A DNA stretch of 64,000 nucleotides, taken from contig CANJCO010000001.1 in the NCBI GenBank assembly GCA_947473045.1, positions 1 to 64,000 on the forward strand. The letters run 5' to 3'. The translations under genes were made by a program, and so were the position numbers. The DNA is from Myxococcales bacterium. GTDB taxonomy: Bacteria; Myxococcota_A; Polyangia; Polyangiales; Polyangiaceae. Below, one piece after another: positions 25,803-33,651 of this stretch. Numbering within the stretch: the first letter of the stretch is position 1; every line of letters begins with the position of its first letter. The notes under the pieces were generated by a model. That model saw only the letters and a list, made by a program, of their open reading frames with translations, was not told where the DNA came from and did no database searches.

Positions 25803-27434
25803 ATGCCACAAGACGGGCCCTGCCCGCGCGCGGGGGGCTATGAGCTGCTCTTCGAGCTGGCCTCGGGCGGCATGGCGCAGGTGCTGATCGGGCGCGCTTG
25901 CGACGGGCGCGCTCAGGAGCCTTTCGTCGCCGTCAAACGACCGCACCGCCACCTTGCGACCGACAAGGGATTCCTGGCGATGCTGATCGACGAAGCGCGC
26001 CTCGCGGCTGCCATCGACCACCCGAACGTGGTGCGCGTTCGCGAGCTGGGCTTTCAGGACGACGAGCCCTTCATCGTGCTCGACTACGTCGAAGGCGGCA
26101 CGCTCGCCGAGCTTCGGAAGGAGCTGGCGGCGCGGGAGCGAGCGCTCGACTCGCGGCTCGGCGTACGCGTCGCGATCGACGCGCTGCTGGGTCTGCACGC
26201 CGCACACGAGCTTCGTGACGGCAGCGGAAAGTCGATGGGAATCATCCATCGGGACGTGAGTCCGCAGAACGTGCTCGTGGGGGTCGACGGCCTGGCGCGC
26301 ATCACCGATTTCGGCATCGCCAAGGCCGAAGATCGCGCCCAGATCACCCGCACCCACGAGGTCAAGGGCAAGCTCGCCTACCTGGCGCCCGAGCGGATCG
26401 ACCGCCGTCGCATCTGCACCGTTCAGAGCGACGTATTTTCGATGGGAGTCGTGCTGTGGGAGAGCCTCGCGGCGCGACGGCTGTTCCGCGGCGAAGAGGC
26501 CCTCGACACCCTCGAAGCGGTGATGAAGGCGCCGATCCCGAGACTCCGAGCGCTGGGAGCCGCGGTGCCCGCGCCAGTCGACGAAGTGATCGCCCGGTCG
26601 TTGTCACGCGATCTCGGCGAGCGCTACGCGACGGCGCTCGCGTTCGCTCAGGCGCTCGAGACGGCTGCCGGCAGCGGCGGGATCGCGTCGCACGCTGAGG
26701 TCGCGCGGGTCGTCGAGGCCGTGTTTGGACCGCGGCTCGCGGTGCGTCACGCGCGCATCCGTCGCAGGGTCGGCGAGGCCGAAACTGGCCGGCTTTTCGG
26801 CCTCGCGGGCCTTGTCCTGCGCGCGCCCGTGACGGCGGACGCCGGCACTGCGCCGGCGGCGCTGCTCGATGCACTCCTGCCCGCCGCACCTTCGGGCCGC
26901 TACGCGTTCGCTCCGATCGCGACCTCGCCCCTCGTCCCCATCGACGCGTCCGATGCGCAGCCCCGTCGCTCCCGCGCGCCAGAAATCGCCGCCGGATTTT
27001 TCGCGGCAGTCGCGATCGCGGTGGGCGGCGTGGCGCTCGGGCTTCGACCCGCGTCCGGTCCGGCGGCTGCGGCGTCGGCGACCTCCGCGACCTCGGCGCC
27101 GACTTCCCGCGCGATCACCGTGCAGCTTCCCTTCGTCGCCTCCGGAGCCCAGCTCGACGGCGTCGATCATCCGCTTCGCCCCGCCGCCAGCGCGTTCGCT
27201 GTGGAGCTCGAAATCGCCGCCGAGCGCCGCCATCGCCTCGTTGCAACCGCAGTCGACGGAGCGCGCGCCGAGGCGGTCATCGTCGAAGATGGACCCATCG
27301 GGAAGATCGAGCCGGGCAGCCTCGCGTTCACCCTCGCGCCAAGCGCTGCGCAACCCCCTTCGGCGCCCGCCAAAACCAGCGCGAAAGCGACGCCCCCGGG
27401 AACCGTCCGCGGCGGGTTCACGAGGCTGCCGTGA
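25803..27434 (+). CDS. Membrane Ser/Thr protein kinase (PknB-like)
   Basis: 543 residues from ATG 25803. Kinase domain about 10-290: Gly-rich loop LASGGMAQVLIG, Lys45 (VAVKRPH), Glu65, HRDVSPQNVLV with Asp151, DFGIAKAE with Asp169, and APERIDRR. HRDVSPxN instead of HRDLKxxN is the variant common in Myxococcota. A linker leads to one membrane helix (AAGFFAAVAIAVGGVALGL) and a C-terminal external part of about 120 residues. It phosphorylates Ser/Thr on unknown targets. It overlaps the next lipoprotein gene by four bases. Confidence 0.93.
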   Translation: MPQDGPCPRAGGYELLFELASGGMAQVLIGRACDGRAQEPFVAVKRPHRHLATDKGFLAMLIDEARLAAAIDHPNVVRVRELGFQDDEPFIVLDYVEGGTLAELRKELAARERALDSRLGVRVAIDALLGLHAAHELRDGSGKSMGIIHRDVSPQNVLVGVDGLARITDFGIAKAEDRAQITRTHEVKGKLAYLAPERIDRRRICTVQSDVFSMGVVLWESLAARRLFRGEEALDTLEAVMKAPIPRLRALGAAVPAPVDEVIARSLSRDLGERYATALAFAQALETAAGSGGIASHAEVARVVEAVFGPRLAVRHARIRRRVGEAETGRLFGLAGLVLRAPVTADAGTAPAALLDALLPAAPSGRYAFAPIATSPLVPIDASDAQPRRSRAPEIAAGFFAAVAIAVGGVALGLRPASGPAAAASATSATSAPTSRAITVQLPFVASGAQLDGVDHPLRPAASAFAVELEIAAERRHRLVATAVDGARAEAVIVEDGPIGKIEPGSLAFTLAPSAAQPPSAPAKTSAKATPPGTVRGGFTRLP

Positions 27435-27886
27435 GCAGGCTGGGTCTCGCGTTCGCGGCGTGCGCGGCGTTCGCGGCGTGCGCGTTGATCGCGTGCAGCG
27501 CTTCAGAAACGACTGCGACCAGCTGCAAGGACATTCCGTCCGGTGGGTGCCCGCTCGAGCACGGCGTTGCGTGTGACGACCCTTCGTGCGAGGCCGTTTA
27601 TGCCTGCACGTCGAACGGCTGGAAGTTCGACCACGCGTGCGCGTTGCGTGACGCCTCGGTCGACAGCGCGAGCGCCGCCGATGCAGGCCCCCGCGACGCC
27701 GCCATCGATGTCCCCGGCGCAAGCGGCGGCCCCGGATGCGACCTGCTGCAACCGCCCGACTGCCCCGCGGCTACCGCGCTGCTCTGCCCGCAGGGGTGCT
27801 GCGGATGCGAAGACCTGTTCGTGTGCACCGATGGCGGCTGGAACTACTGGGGCTTTTGCGCCGACGGGGGCGCGCAGCAGAAGTGA
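27431..27886 (+). CDS. Cys-rich lipoprotein, unknown
   Basis: 151 residues from GTG 27431, overlapping the kinase stop. A long Ala-rich signal peptide ends at LIAC (Cys22 region); its DNA contains a near-tandem 15-base repeat (ttcgcggcgtgcgcg type). The mature part has about 14 Cys in two similar modules (GGCPLEHGVACDDPSCEAVYACTSNGW and the C-terminal CCGCEDLFVCTDGGW), which suggests an internal duplication of a disulfide-rich domain. It may be the extracellular partner of the kinase, by overlap only. Confidence 0.7.
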   Translation: MSRLGLAFAACAAFAACALIACSASETTATSCKDIPSGGCPLEHGVACDDPSCEAVYACTSNGWKFDHACALRDASVDSASAADAGPRDAAIDVPGASGGPGCDLLQPPDCPAATALLCPQGCCGCEDLFVCTDGGWNYWGFCADGGAQQK

Positions 27887-27928
27887 GCCGCTTTTGACAA
27901 GCTCCGGCAGGCGACTAGGATCAAGGGA

Positions 27929-28501
27929 GTGAGTGATCCCGAATTGGAAAAGGAAGCAGCGTCAACGCCGAGGGACTCCGAGGGCATGGCCGTTCCGGTC
28001 CGCCGGCGCCGCGACCAGCTCCCGCCCGCCGACTCGAAGCGCAACCTTGTGCTCGTCATCGGGCTGGTCATGGCCGTGGCGGGAATCGTGGCGGTCGTGA
28101 TGACGACCATGAAAGACACCGCGGTGTACGCGAAGCCTGTCGACCAGCTGCTGGCGAATCAAGCGCAGTTCGTCGCCAACGCGGCGCACGCGGCGCGCCC
28201 GGTTCGCGTCGAGGGCAACCTCGTTCATGGCTCGCTGGTGAAGCGCGACCAGCCCTGCGAGTACCGTTTTCGCATGCAGAAAAACGGCGCCGAGCTGGCG
28301 GTTCGGTATGCGCAGTGCGTCGTCCCTGACACCTTCCGCGACGTCGCGGGCATGGACGTGGGCGTCACTGTCGAAGGCGAGCTGCTCGCGGACGGCGCGT
28401 TCGAGGCGAGCACGGTCCTCGCGAAGTGCCCGAGCAAGTACGAGATGAAACAGCGCGCCTCGCAGGGCGAAATGATGCCGACCGGCGATCACGCCAACTG
28501 A
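27929..28501 (+). CDS. ccmE: CcmE haem chaperone, Cys-type (CxxxY)
   Basis: 190 residues from GTG 27929, with AAGGG upstream. One N-terminal membrane helix (LVLVIGLVMAVAGIVAVVM) follows SKRNL, then an OB-fold with VRVEGNLVHGSL and VGVTVEGELL. The haem-attachment site reads LAKCPSKYEM: Cys167 replaces the usual His of HxxxY, giving CxxxY with Tyr171. Such Cys-CcmE proteins are known from Desulfovibrio and some archaea. It holds haem for attachment to periplasmic c-type cytochromes. Other ccm genes are not in the window. A di-haem protein at 46 kb is a possible client. Confidence 0.9.
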   Translation: MSDPELEKEAASTPRDSEGMAVPVRRRRDQLPPADSKRNLVLVIGLVMAVAGIVAVVMTTMKDTAVYAKPVDQLLANQAQFVANAAHAARPVRVEGNLVHGSLVKRDQPCEYRFRMQKNGAELAVRYAQCVVPDTFRDVAGMDVGVTVEGELLADGAFEASTVLAKCPSKYEMKQRASQGEMMPTGDHAN

Positions 28502-28511
28502 TCGCCGCGCC

Positions 28512-29099
28512 ATGCCCGAATCGGTGCCGTGGATGGCGGCTTTCTCCCAGCAGAGCGGATTTCGCTACGAACCCGAGCCCGACGAGCGCTGGCTGCGCGT
28601 TTGGGAGCCCTTCGCCACGCTGAGAACTCCCGTTCGTTACGAGCACGCGCTTCACCGCACCTTCGACACGACGGCGGTGTCGATCGCGCGGTTCGTGCTC
28701 GCGCCGAGGACGGGCTGGGCGGTCGGCGACGAAAGCTGGATCGCCCTCGTGCAGGACGAAGGGCTCACCGGGCCGCCCGCGGCCTCCACAAACGACACCG
28801 CAGGCGTTTTCGGCGACCTGTCGACAGCTCTCGGCAGGCAGCCCACGGGCGACGCCGCGTTCGACAACGTGTTCGCCTCCTACGCCGAAAGCGGCGCTGC
28901 GCTCGCTGCGGCCATCACCCCGAGCTTGCGAAAGCTCACCCTCGGGTGGCGCACCGCGATGCACTTCGAGCTCAAAAAGGGCGGGTTCATCCTGGCGCCG
29001 ATCACGCTCTCGCCCGACGCCCGATCCCTGGCGTGGCTGATCAGCGCCGTCGCTGCATTCTCCGAAAAGGCGAAGAAAGCGGCCGCCGGCAGGCCGTGA
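28512..29099 (+). CDS. Conserved hypothetical protein
   Basis: 195 residues, soluble, no signal peptide. Recognisable features are Trp-rich segments (FRYEPEPDERWLRVWEPFATL, VGDESWIALVQDEGL) and the C-terminal MHFELKKGGFILAPITLSPDARSLAWLI. I do not recognise the family. It follows ccmE by 10 bases and may share its transcript. Confidence 0.65.
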   Translation: MPESVPWMAAFSQQSGFRYEPEPDERWLRVWEPFATLRTPVRYEHALHRTFDTTAVSIARFVLAPRTGWAVGDESWIALVQDEGLTGPPAASTNDTAGVFGDLSTALGRQPTGDAAFDNVFASYAESGAALAAAITPSLRKLTLGWRTAMHFELKKGGFILAPITLSPDARSLAWLISAVAAFSEKAKKAAAGRP

Positions 29100-29155
29100 A
29101 TTGGGTGGTTCGAGCGGTTCCGGCGTATGCTATTGGCCCCCATCGAGGTTTCAGG

Positions 29156-30013
29156 ATGCGCGCACCTTTTCGTACCATTGCTTCGTTCGGCGTCTTGATG
29201 GCCGGCACTGTCGCGGCGCCCGCGCTCGCGCAGCAGCCCGCAGCGACCAGCAAGTACGCCGAGTGTCCCGCCGGTTTTCAGGCGAGCCAAGGCGATCAGG
29301 ATGCCGCGCACGGCGCGTTTCTCGCGGGAAAAGCGGCTTACGACGAGGCCGACTACCAAAAGGCCATCGACTACTTCAAGGACGCGTACCGCCGCGAGTG
29401 CACCAAGCACGCGGTGCTCAACTTCATCGCGCGCGCCTATGAAGCCAAGGGCGACAAGCCCGAAGCGGTCAACGCGCTCGAAACCTACGTACAGCGCGCT
29501 CCGAAGGCCGACGATGCCGAGGCCGTGAAAAAGCGCATCGAAAATCTCAAGGCCGCCATCGCTGCCCAGACCGCCGCTGCGGCCGCTGCCCCGCCGAAAC
29601 CGGCAGCGACCCCTGATCCTCAACCAGTCGCCGGCGCCCCTGCTCCCGCCAGCGGAGGGCACTCGCTCGCGCCGTGGATTACCGTGGGCGTCGGCGGCGC
29701 GGCGCTCGCCGCGGGCGTCGTGCTCGTAGCCGTCGGCGCATCGAACCTCTCCTCAGCGCGCGCGGGCTGCACCATCGTCAACGGCGTCTACACCACGTGC
29801 TCCGACGGCCGACCGCTCTCGGCCCACCAGACCGATTCCAACTCGGCCTCATCGCTCGCGACCATCGGCGGCGTCGTCGCCGGCGTCGGCGCGGCGGCGG
29901 TCATCGGCGGGCTTGTCTGGCACTTTGTCGAGCCGACCGCGGCAAAAAAAGCCGCTTTCGTTCCGATGTTCAGCCCGTCGTTTGCGGGTGCCGGCGTGTC
30001 GGGCAGCTTCTAG
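29156..30013 (+). CDS. Secreted TPR protein with two C-terminal membrane helices
   Basis: 285 residues from ATG 29156. Signal peptide ending at ALAQQ, then two to three TPR-like units (AFLAGKAAYDEADYQKAIDYFKDAYRR; LNFIARAYEAKGDKPEAVNALETYVQ), a Pro/Ala linker, and two hydrophobic helices (ITVGVGGAALAAGVVLVAVGA and IGGVVAGVGAAAVIGGLVW) around a Cys-containing loop. A common Myxococcota envelope-protein design; role unknown. It converges on the next gene, nine bases apart. Confidence 0.8.
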   Translation: MRAPFRTIASFGVLMAGTVAAPALAQQPAATSKYAECPAGFQASQGDQDAAHGAFLAGKAAYDEADYQKAIDYFKDAYRRECTKHAVLNFIARAYEAKGDKPEAVNALETYVQRAPKADDAEAVKKRIENLKAAIAAQTAAAAAAPPKPAATPDPQPVAGAPAPASGGHSLAPWITVGVGGAALAAGVVLVAVGASNLSSARAGCTIVNGVYTTCSDGRPLSAHQTDSNSASSLATIGGVVAGVGAAAVIGGLVWHFVEPTAAKKAAFVPMFSPSFAGAGVSGSF

Positions 30014-30022
30014 ACTTCCGTT

Positions 30023-30748
30023 TCAGTCGTTCCACAGCAACCGCTGGTAGCGGGCCGACGTGGCATCTCCGAACGCGCGCGCCAGCATGACGCCAGCGCG
30101 GCCGTTGGCCCGCACCACGTCGCCGACCGACCGCGCGCTCGCGAGGTTGGCGCCCGCGTCCGCCGATTGCGGGGCCTGAGCAAGGCACGCGAGGTATGTC
30201 TCGACGTAGCGGAGCATGACCCCAAAGAGCTGCGAAGCGGTGTTGCCGCGCGCGCGCACCACCCCGCCGCATCCGCCCGAGAGTGGCGCGATCCAGCCCG
30301 GCACGACGTCGCGGCGCAGCGCGTGCGTGGCTCCGAGCGCGCGATCGAGCGGCGCATAGAACTCCTTGCGAAAGCCCGGCTTCGCGATAGCCGGCCCGCA
30401 CACGTCGAGGTAGGCGCGCGCACGGCCCGGCGGCACGACATTCAGATCGGCAACAAGCACCGGCGCGTCGATTTCGGGGCGCGGATGGACGACGAGCACA
30501 AGGGCACCAAAAAAAGGCGCGACGCGAATGTGCGTGAGCACGGCGCGCGCGACGCGTTCGCCTTCGAGCATGGTGCTGGCCATCGCGAAGCGACCCAGCT
30601 TTGCCTCGACGTAGCCGAGCCCGTCGGCGACTGCCACGGTGGAGGCGCCGCCGGCGTGCAGCGCGCGGTCGAGCTGACGCGTGGCATCAGCGAGATCGAT
30701 GCCCGCGAGGGAGGCTGGCAGGCGGAGGGCTTGAGCGATGAGCGACAT
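30023..30748 (-). CDS. Unknown protein; possible bilin-reductase-like fold
   Basis: 241 residues from ATG 30748, with GGAGGA upstream. No signal peptide. The centre reads PFFGALVLVVHPRPEIDAPVLVADLNVV and then a YLDVCGP segment, a layout that recalls ferredoxin-dependent bilin reductases (PcyA/HY2), where a core strand pair precedes an Asp-containing segment. This is a pattern impression, not a firm match. A divergent ferredoxin-reductase-like gene lies beyond one hairpin repeat and could supply electrons. Confidence 0.5.
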   Translation of the reverse strand: MSLIAQALRLPASLAGIDLADATRQLDRALHAGGASTVAVADGLGYVEAKLGRFAMASTMLEGERVARAVLTHIRVAPFFGALVLVVHPRPEIDAPVLVADLNVVPPGRARAYLDVCGPAIAKPGFRKEFYAPLDRALGATHALRRDVVPGWIAPLSGGCGGVVRARGNTASQLFGVMLRYVETYLACLAQAPQSADAGANLASARSVGDVVRANGRAGVMLARAFGDATSARYQRLLWND

Positions 30749-30780
30749 GGTGGTTTTCCTCCGTGGCTTTTGCCTGGGCT

Positions 30781-30936
30781 GCTGGCAGGCGGTTGAAGCA
30801 CCGGCCTGCCAGCCGTTCATCTCGGGGAGGCATGCACCTCCCCGCCCCGAAGAAGCGCGGTTTCTCGGGGTCCTCACCTTACGCGATTCGCTTTGCGAAG
30901 CTCTCGCAGGGTGTTGTTCGTGCACCCTGCTAGCAG
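30781..30936 (-). repeat. Dispersed five-hairpin repeat, copy B
   Basis: Inverted relative to copy A. Stems, left to right: GCTGGCAGGC../GCCTGCCAGC (30781-30813), GGGGAGG/CCTCCCC (30824-30843), CCCCGA/TCGGGG (30845-30870), TTCGC/GCGAA (30887-30899) and GCAGGGTG/CACCCTGC (30906-30930). It is the most diverged copy, yet several differences are paired on both stem arms. It lies between the divergent starts at 30748 and 31000. Confidence 0.85.
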
Positions 30937-30999
30937 GTTTGCCGCGTGCGTGTGCTAAGCGACAGAGCGACACTTTCTCGCATCCCGCACGAGCCCACG

Positions 31000-31689
31000 A
31001 TGTCGCAGATCGCTCCGCCCCACCCGAAGACGACGGGTCAGCTGTTATCGCGCATCGACGCCGGCGGCGGCTTTCAGCTCGTGACGCTCGACGTCGGGGC
31101 GGTGGCGCAATCGCACGCGATTGCAGGCCAATACGTGTGGATCGAGCTGAACGGCGCCGGCGGCTACTTCGCGCTTGCCGGCCGCACCGGCGGCGGGGCG
31201 TGGCAGGTCGTCGTCAAGCCTGATCGGGGCGCGGCGCTCGAGCTCGCGCGGGCCGAAAATGGCGCGGCGGTGGCCGTCACGGCCGCGATGGGAGGCGGGT
31301 ATCCGTGCGACGCGCTCCGCGGGGCAGGTGTCGTCGTCGCGATGCCGGTGAGCGCCATCGCGGCGGCGCGCGGGGCCATGCTGCAACGCCTCGACGACGG
31401 CGACGCGGCACGCACGACGCTGCTACTCGGCGCGCGCGAACGCGCCGAGGTGCCGCTCGCCCGCGAGCTCGACGATTTCCGCGCCGCCGGCGCCGAAGTG
31501 GTGATCTGCCTGTCGCGCGAGCCGGCGAGCGGCGAAGGCGGATACGCCGACGGGTACGTTCAGGATGTAGCCCGCGAGCGCGCCGGCGCCGCGTCGGTCG
31601 CGTACTTCGTCGCGGGACAGACCAGGGCGGAGACGGGCGTGCGCGCGCTGGCGATCGCCCTGAGCGCGCGCGTGTACTCAAACTACTGA
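31000..31689 (+). CDS. Ferredoxin-reductase-like FAD-binding oxidoreductase
   Basis: 229 residues from ATG 31000. An N-terminal beta-barrel flavin domain (GQYVWIELNGAGGYFALAGR) resembles the RxYS-type FAD domain of ferredoxin reductases but is degenerate. The NAD(P)-domain-like part follows (MGGGYPCDAL, VVVAMPVSAIAAARGAML, TLLLGARERAEVPLARELDDF). No iron-sulfur motif. It is flanked by two inverted copies of the hairpin repeat. Divergent from a possibly bilin-reductase-like gene. Confidence 0.72.
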   Translation: MSQIAPPHPKTTGQLLSRIDAGGGFQLVTLDVGAVAQSHAIAGQYVWIELNGAGGYFALAGRTGGGAWQVVVKPDRGAALELARAENGAAVAVTAAMGGGYPCDALRGAGVVVAMPVSAIAAARGAMLQRLDDGDAARTTLLLGARERAEVPLARELDDFRAAGAEVVICLSREPASGEGGYADGYVQDVARERAGAASVAYFVAGQTRAETGVRALAIALSARVYSNY

Positions 31690-31836
31690 CAGGGCGGTCG
31701 AAAAACCCCCTGCCAGGAATTGGCGAAGCCAATGGCGTGGGGTGGGGACAAGCGAAAAACCGCGTTTTTCGGGGCCGGGGGGTGCATACCTCCCCGAGAT
31801 GAAAGGCTGGCAGGCCGCTGCTTCAACGGCCTGCTA
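31690..31836 (+). repeat. Dispersed five-hairpin repeat, copy C
   Basis: Same orientation as copy A. Stems: CAGGG/CCCTG (31690-31712), ATTGGC/GCCAAT (31719-31733), CGAAAAAC/GTTTTTCG (31753-31771), GGGGGGT/ACCTCCCC (31777-31795) and GCAGGCCG/CGGCCTGC (31810-31834). It starts on the base after the stop codon of the upstream reductase-like gene and may act as its terminator. Confidence 0.88.
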
Positions 31837-31893
31837 ACGCAGCCGCCGCGGCGAGTGTGGACATCCGCCCGGGTGCCGGTAGGCTCGCTTGCG

Positions 31894-33651
31894 ATGACGG
31901 ACTCGGTCGCGCCCATCTCATCCACGCTCACGGGCGGCGGGAAGGAAGAGGTGCGCGCTGCGACGCTGAAGCCCTATTTCCTTAGGATTCGCGCCGAGAG
32001 GGGCGATCGCGCGGCGACCAGCATGGCGCTCGAAGCCGGCATCGACGAGTCGATTATCCACGACGAGACGTCCTGGGTCAGCGCAGACCGCGCCAAGCGC
32101 GCCTTGCGAAAAATCGCCCAGGAGCTCGGCCCCGAGGCGCTTCGTACGCGCGGCGTATTCGGCTCGCACCCGGAGGTGCTCGGCAGCTACGTCCGCATGC
32201 TCAGAACCGCCAAGAACGCGCGCGACGCGTACGGCTACCTCGCAGCCAACGCCGCCGAGTCGACCCGGCTCGGCGAGTGGGAGCTGCTGGCGAACGCAAC
32301 CAGCCCCCTGCGCATGACCTTCAAGCCACGCGACACCGGCGAAGCGGGCGGAAGCGCGAACGGCGACGACCTGCTTTGCGCGGCGCGCATCGGTGAGCTC
32401 GCGAGCCTCCCGAGCTTCTGGGGCGATCCGGAGGCGGGCGTCGCGCATCCCTCGTGCCTCGCGCGCGGCGATGACGCTTGCGTCTACGACGTGACGCTCG
32501 CGCGCCACCGCGGCCTGTGGGCGCTGGCGCCACTTTGGGGGGCCTCGACCGGCGCAGCGGCGGGCTTGATTTTTGGGCTGGTCGGAGGCTGGCCCTCGGC
32601 GTCGCTGGCAGCCGCGCTCGGCGGAGCCTTCGGTGCGACCGGCAGCTACGCGCACGCACGGCGGCAGAGCGATGCGCGTGCCCGCGTGTTCGAACGCAAC
32701 CGCATCGCAGCGCTCGAACGCAACCTCGAGCTGAAGGGCACGGCGAGCGCAACGCCTGGCGACCTCGCGGGGCATGTGCTCGGCGGAAAGTACAAAATCG
32801 GCAAGAAGCTGGGCTCGGGCGGCATCGGCGTCGTCTACGCCGCCGAACACGTCTCGCTTGGCCATGAGGTCGCAATCAAGGTGCTGCGGGGGGCTGCCGC
32901 AACGGACGGCAGCGAGATCGCGAGGCTTCGGCGGGAGGCACAGGTGCAGGTGCACGTCGACCACCCGAACATCGCTCGCGTGCTCGACCTCGACCAGATG
33001 CCCGACGGCTCGATCTACGTCGTAATGGAGCGCCTCATCGGTCGCTCCCTCGCCGACAAGCTAGGCCGCGAGGGGCTCATCACGCCCGCGTTCGCCGTGC
33101 CCTGTTTTGTGGGGGTTTGCGCTGCGCTCGCGGCGGCGCACGCGAAGGGCGTCGTGCACCGCGATCTCAAGCCTGGGAACGTATTTCTTTGCGAAGACGG
33201 CTCCTCGAAGGTGCTCGACTTCGGCATGAGCAAGCTCACCAGCGCCGAGTCGCTGACGCAAGCCGGGTACACGCTCGGAACCCCTGAATACATGGCGCCG
33301 GAGCAGTGCATCGGCGCGCCGGTAGAGGCTCGCACCGACGTGTATGCGCTTGGAGTGCTCATGTATGAGGCCCTCACGGGTGAGCTGCCGATCGCCTCGG
33401 CGTCGCGACGCGAGTTGCTCGAGCTGCACCAGCGCAAGACCCCCTCGGCGATGCGCGATCGCAGGCCCGATCTCGCGCTCCCGGCTGCGCTCGATCACGC
33501 CATCATGCGATGCCTGCGCAAAAAGCTCGAAGACAGGCCGTCCGGCGCCGACGAGCTCGGCCAAATGCTCGCGGCGATTCCGATCGAAGGTCTGCCGCTC
33601 GCCTATCCGCCCGGAACGCCGCGCAAGCGGGGCGCGAACGTCAGGGCCTGA
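31894..33651 (+). CDS. Ser/Thr kinase with N-terminal haem/V4R-like sensor and two membrane helices
   Basis: 585 residues from ATG 31894; an ATG inside the repeat was rejected. Residues about 1-200 form a sensor with a 4-vinyl-reductase-like end (HPSCLARGDDACVYDVTL). Two hydrophobic segments (about 210-250) follow, then the kinase: Gly loop LGSGGIGVVYAAEH, Lys329 (VAIKVL), HRDLKPGNVFL with Asp424, DFGMSKL and TPEYMAPEQ. It is likely a membrane receptor kinase. The double-FHA gene converges on it (11-base overlap) and could encode a phospho-reader. Confidence 0.9.
   Translation: MTDSVAPISSTLTGGGKEEVRAATLKPYFLRIRAERGDRAATSMALEAGIDESIIHDETSWVSADRAKRALRKIAQELGPEALRTRGVFGSHPEVLGSYVRMLRTAKNARDAYGYLAANAAESTRLGEWELLANATSPLRMTFKPRDTGEAGGSANGDDLLCAARIGELASLPSFWGDPEAGVAHPSCLARGDDACVYDVTLARHRGLWALAPLWGASTGAAAGLIFGLVGGWPSASLAAALGGAFGATGSYAHARRQSDARARVFERNRIAALERNLELKGTASATPGDLAGHVLGGKYKIGKKLGSGGIGVVYAAEHVSLGHEVAIKVLRGAAATDGSEIARLRREAQVQVHVDHPNIARVLDLDQMPDGSIYVVMERLIGRSLADKLGREGLITPAFAVPCFVGVCAALAAAHAKGVVHRDLKPGNVFLCEDGSSKVLDFGMSKLTSAESLTQAGYTLGTPEYMAPEQCIGAPVEARTDVYALGVLMYEALTGELPIASASRRELLELHQRKTPSAMRDRRPDLALPAALDHAIMRCLRKKLEDRPSGADELGQMLAAIPIEGLPLAYPPGTPRKRGANVRA

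Noticed and set aside
31720-31893. An open frame through repeat copy C, in frame with the kinase gene, and a similar frame through copy D (about 57085-57201)
   Set aside because: The frame is broken in copies A and B by length changes, and copies C and D differ by amino-acid-changing bases. The repeat is conserved as hairpins, not as protein.
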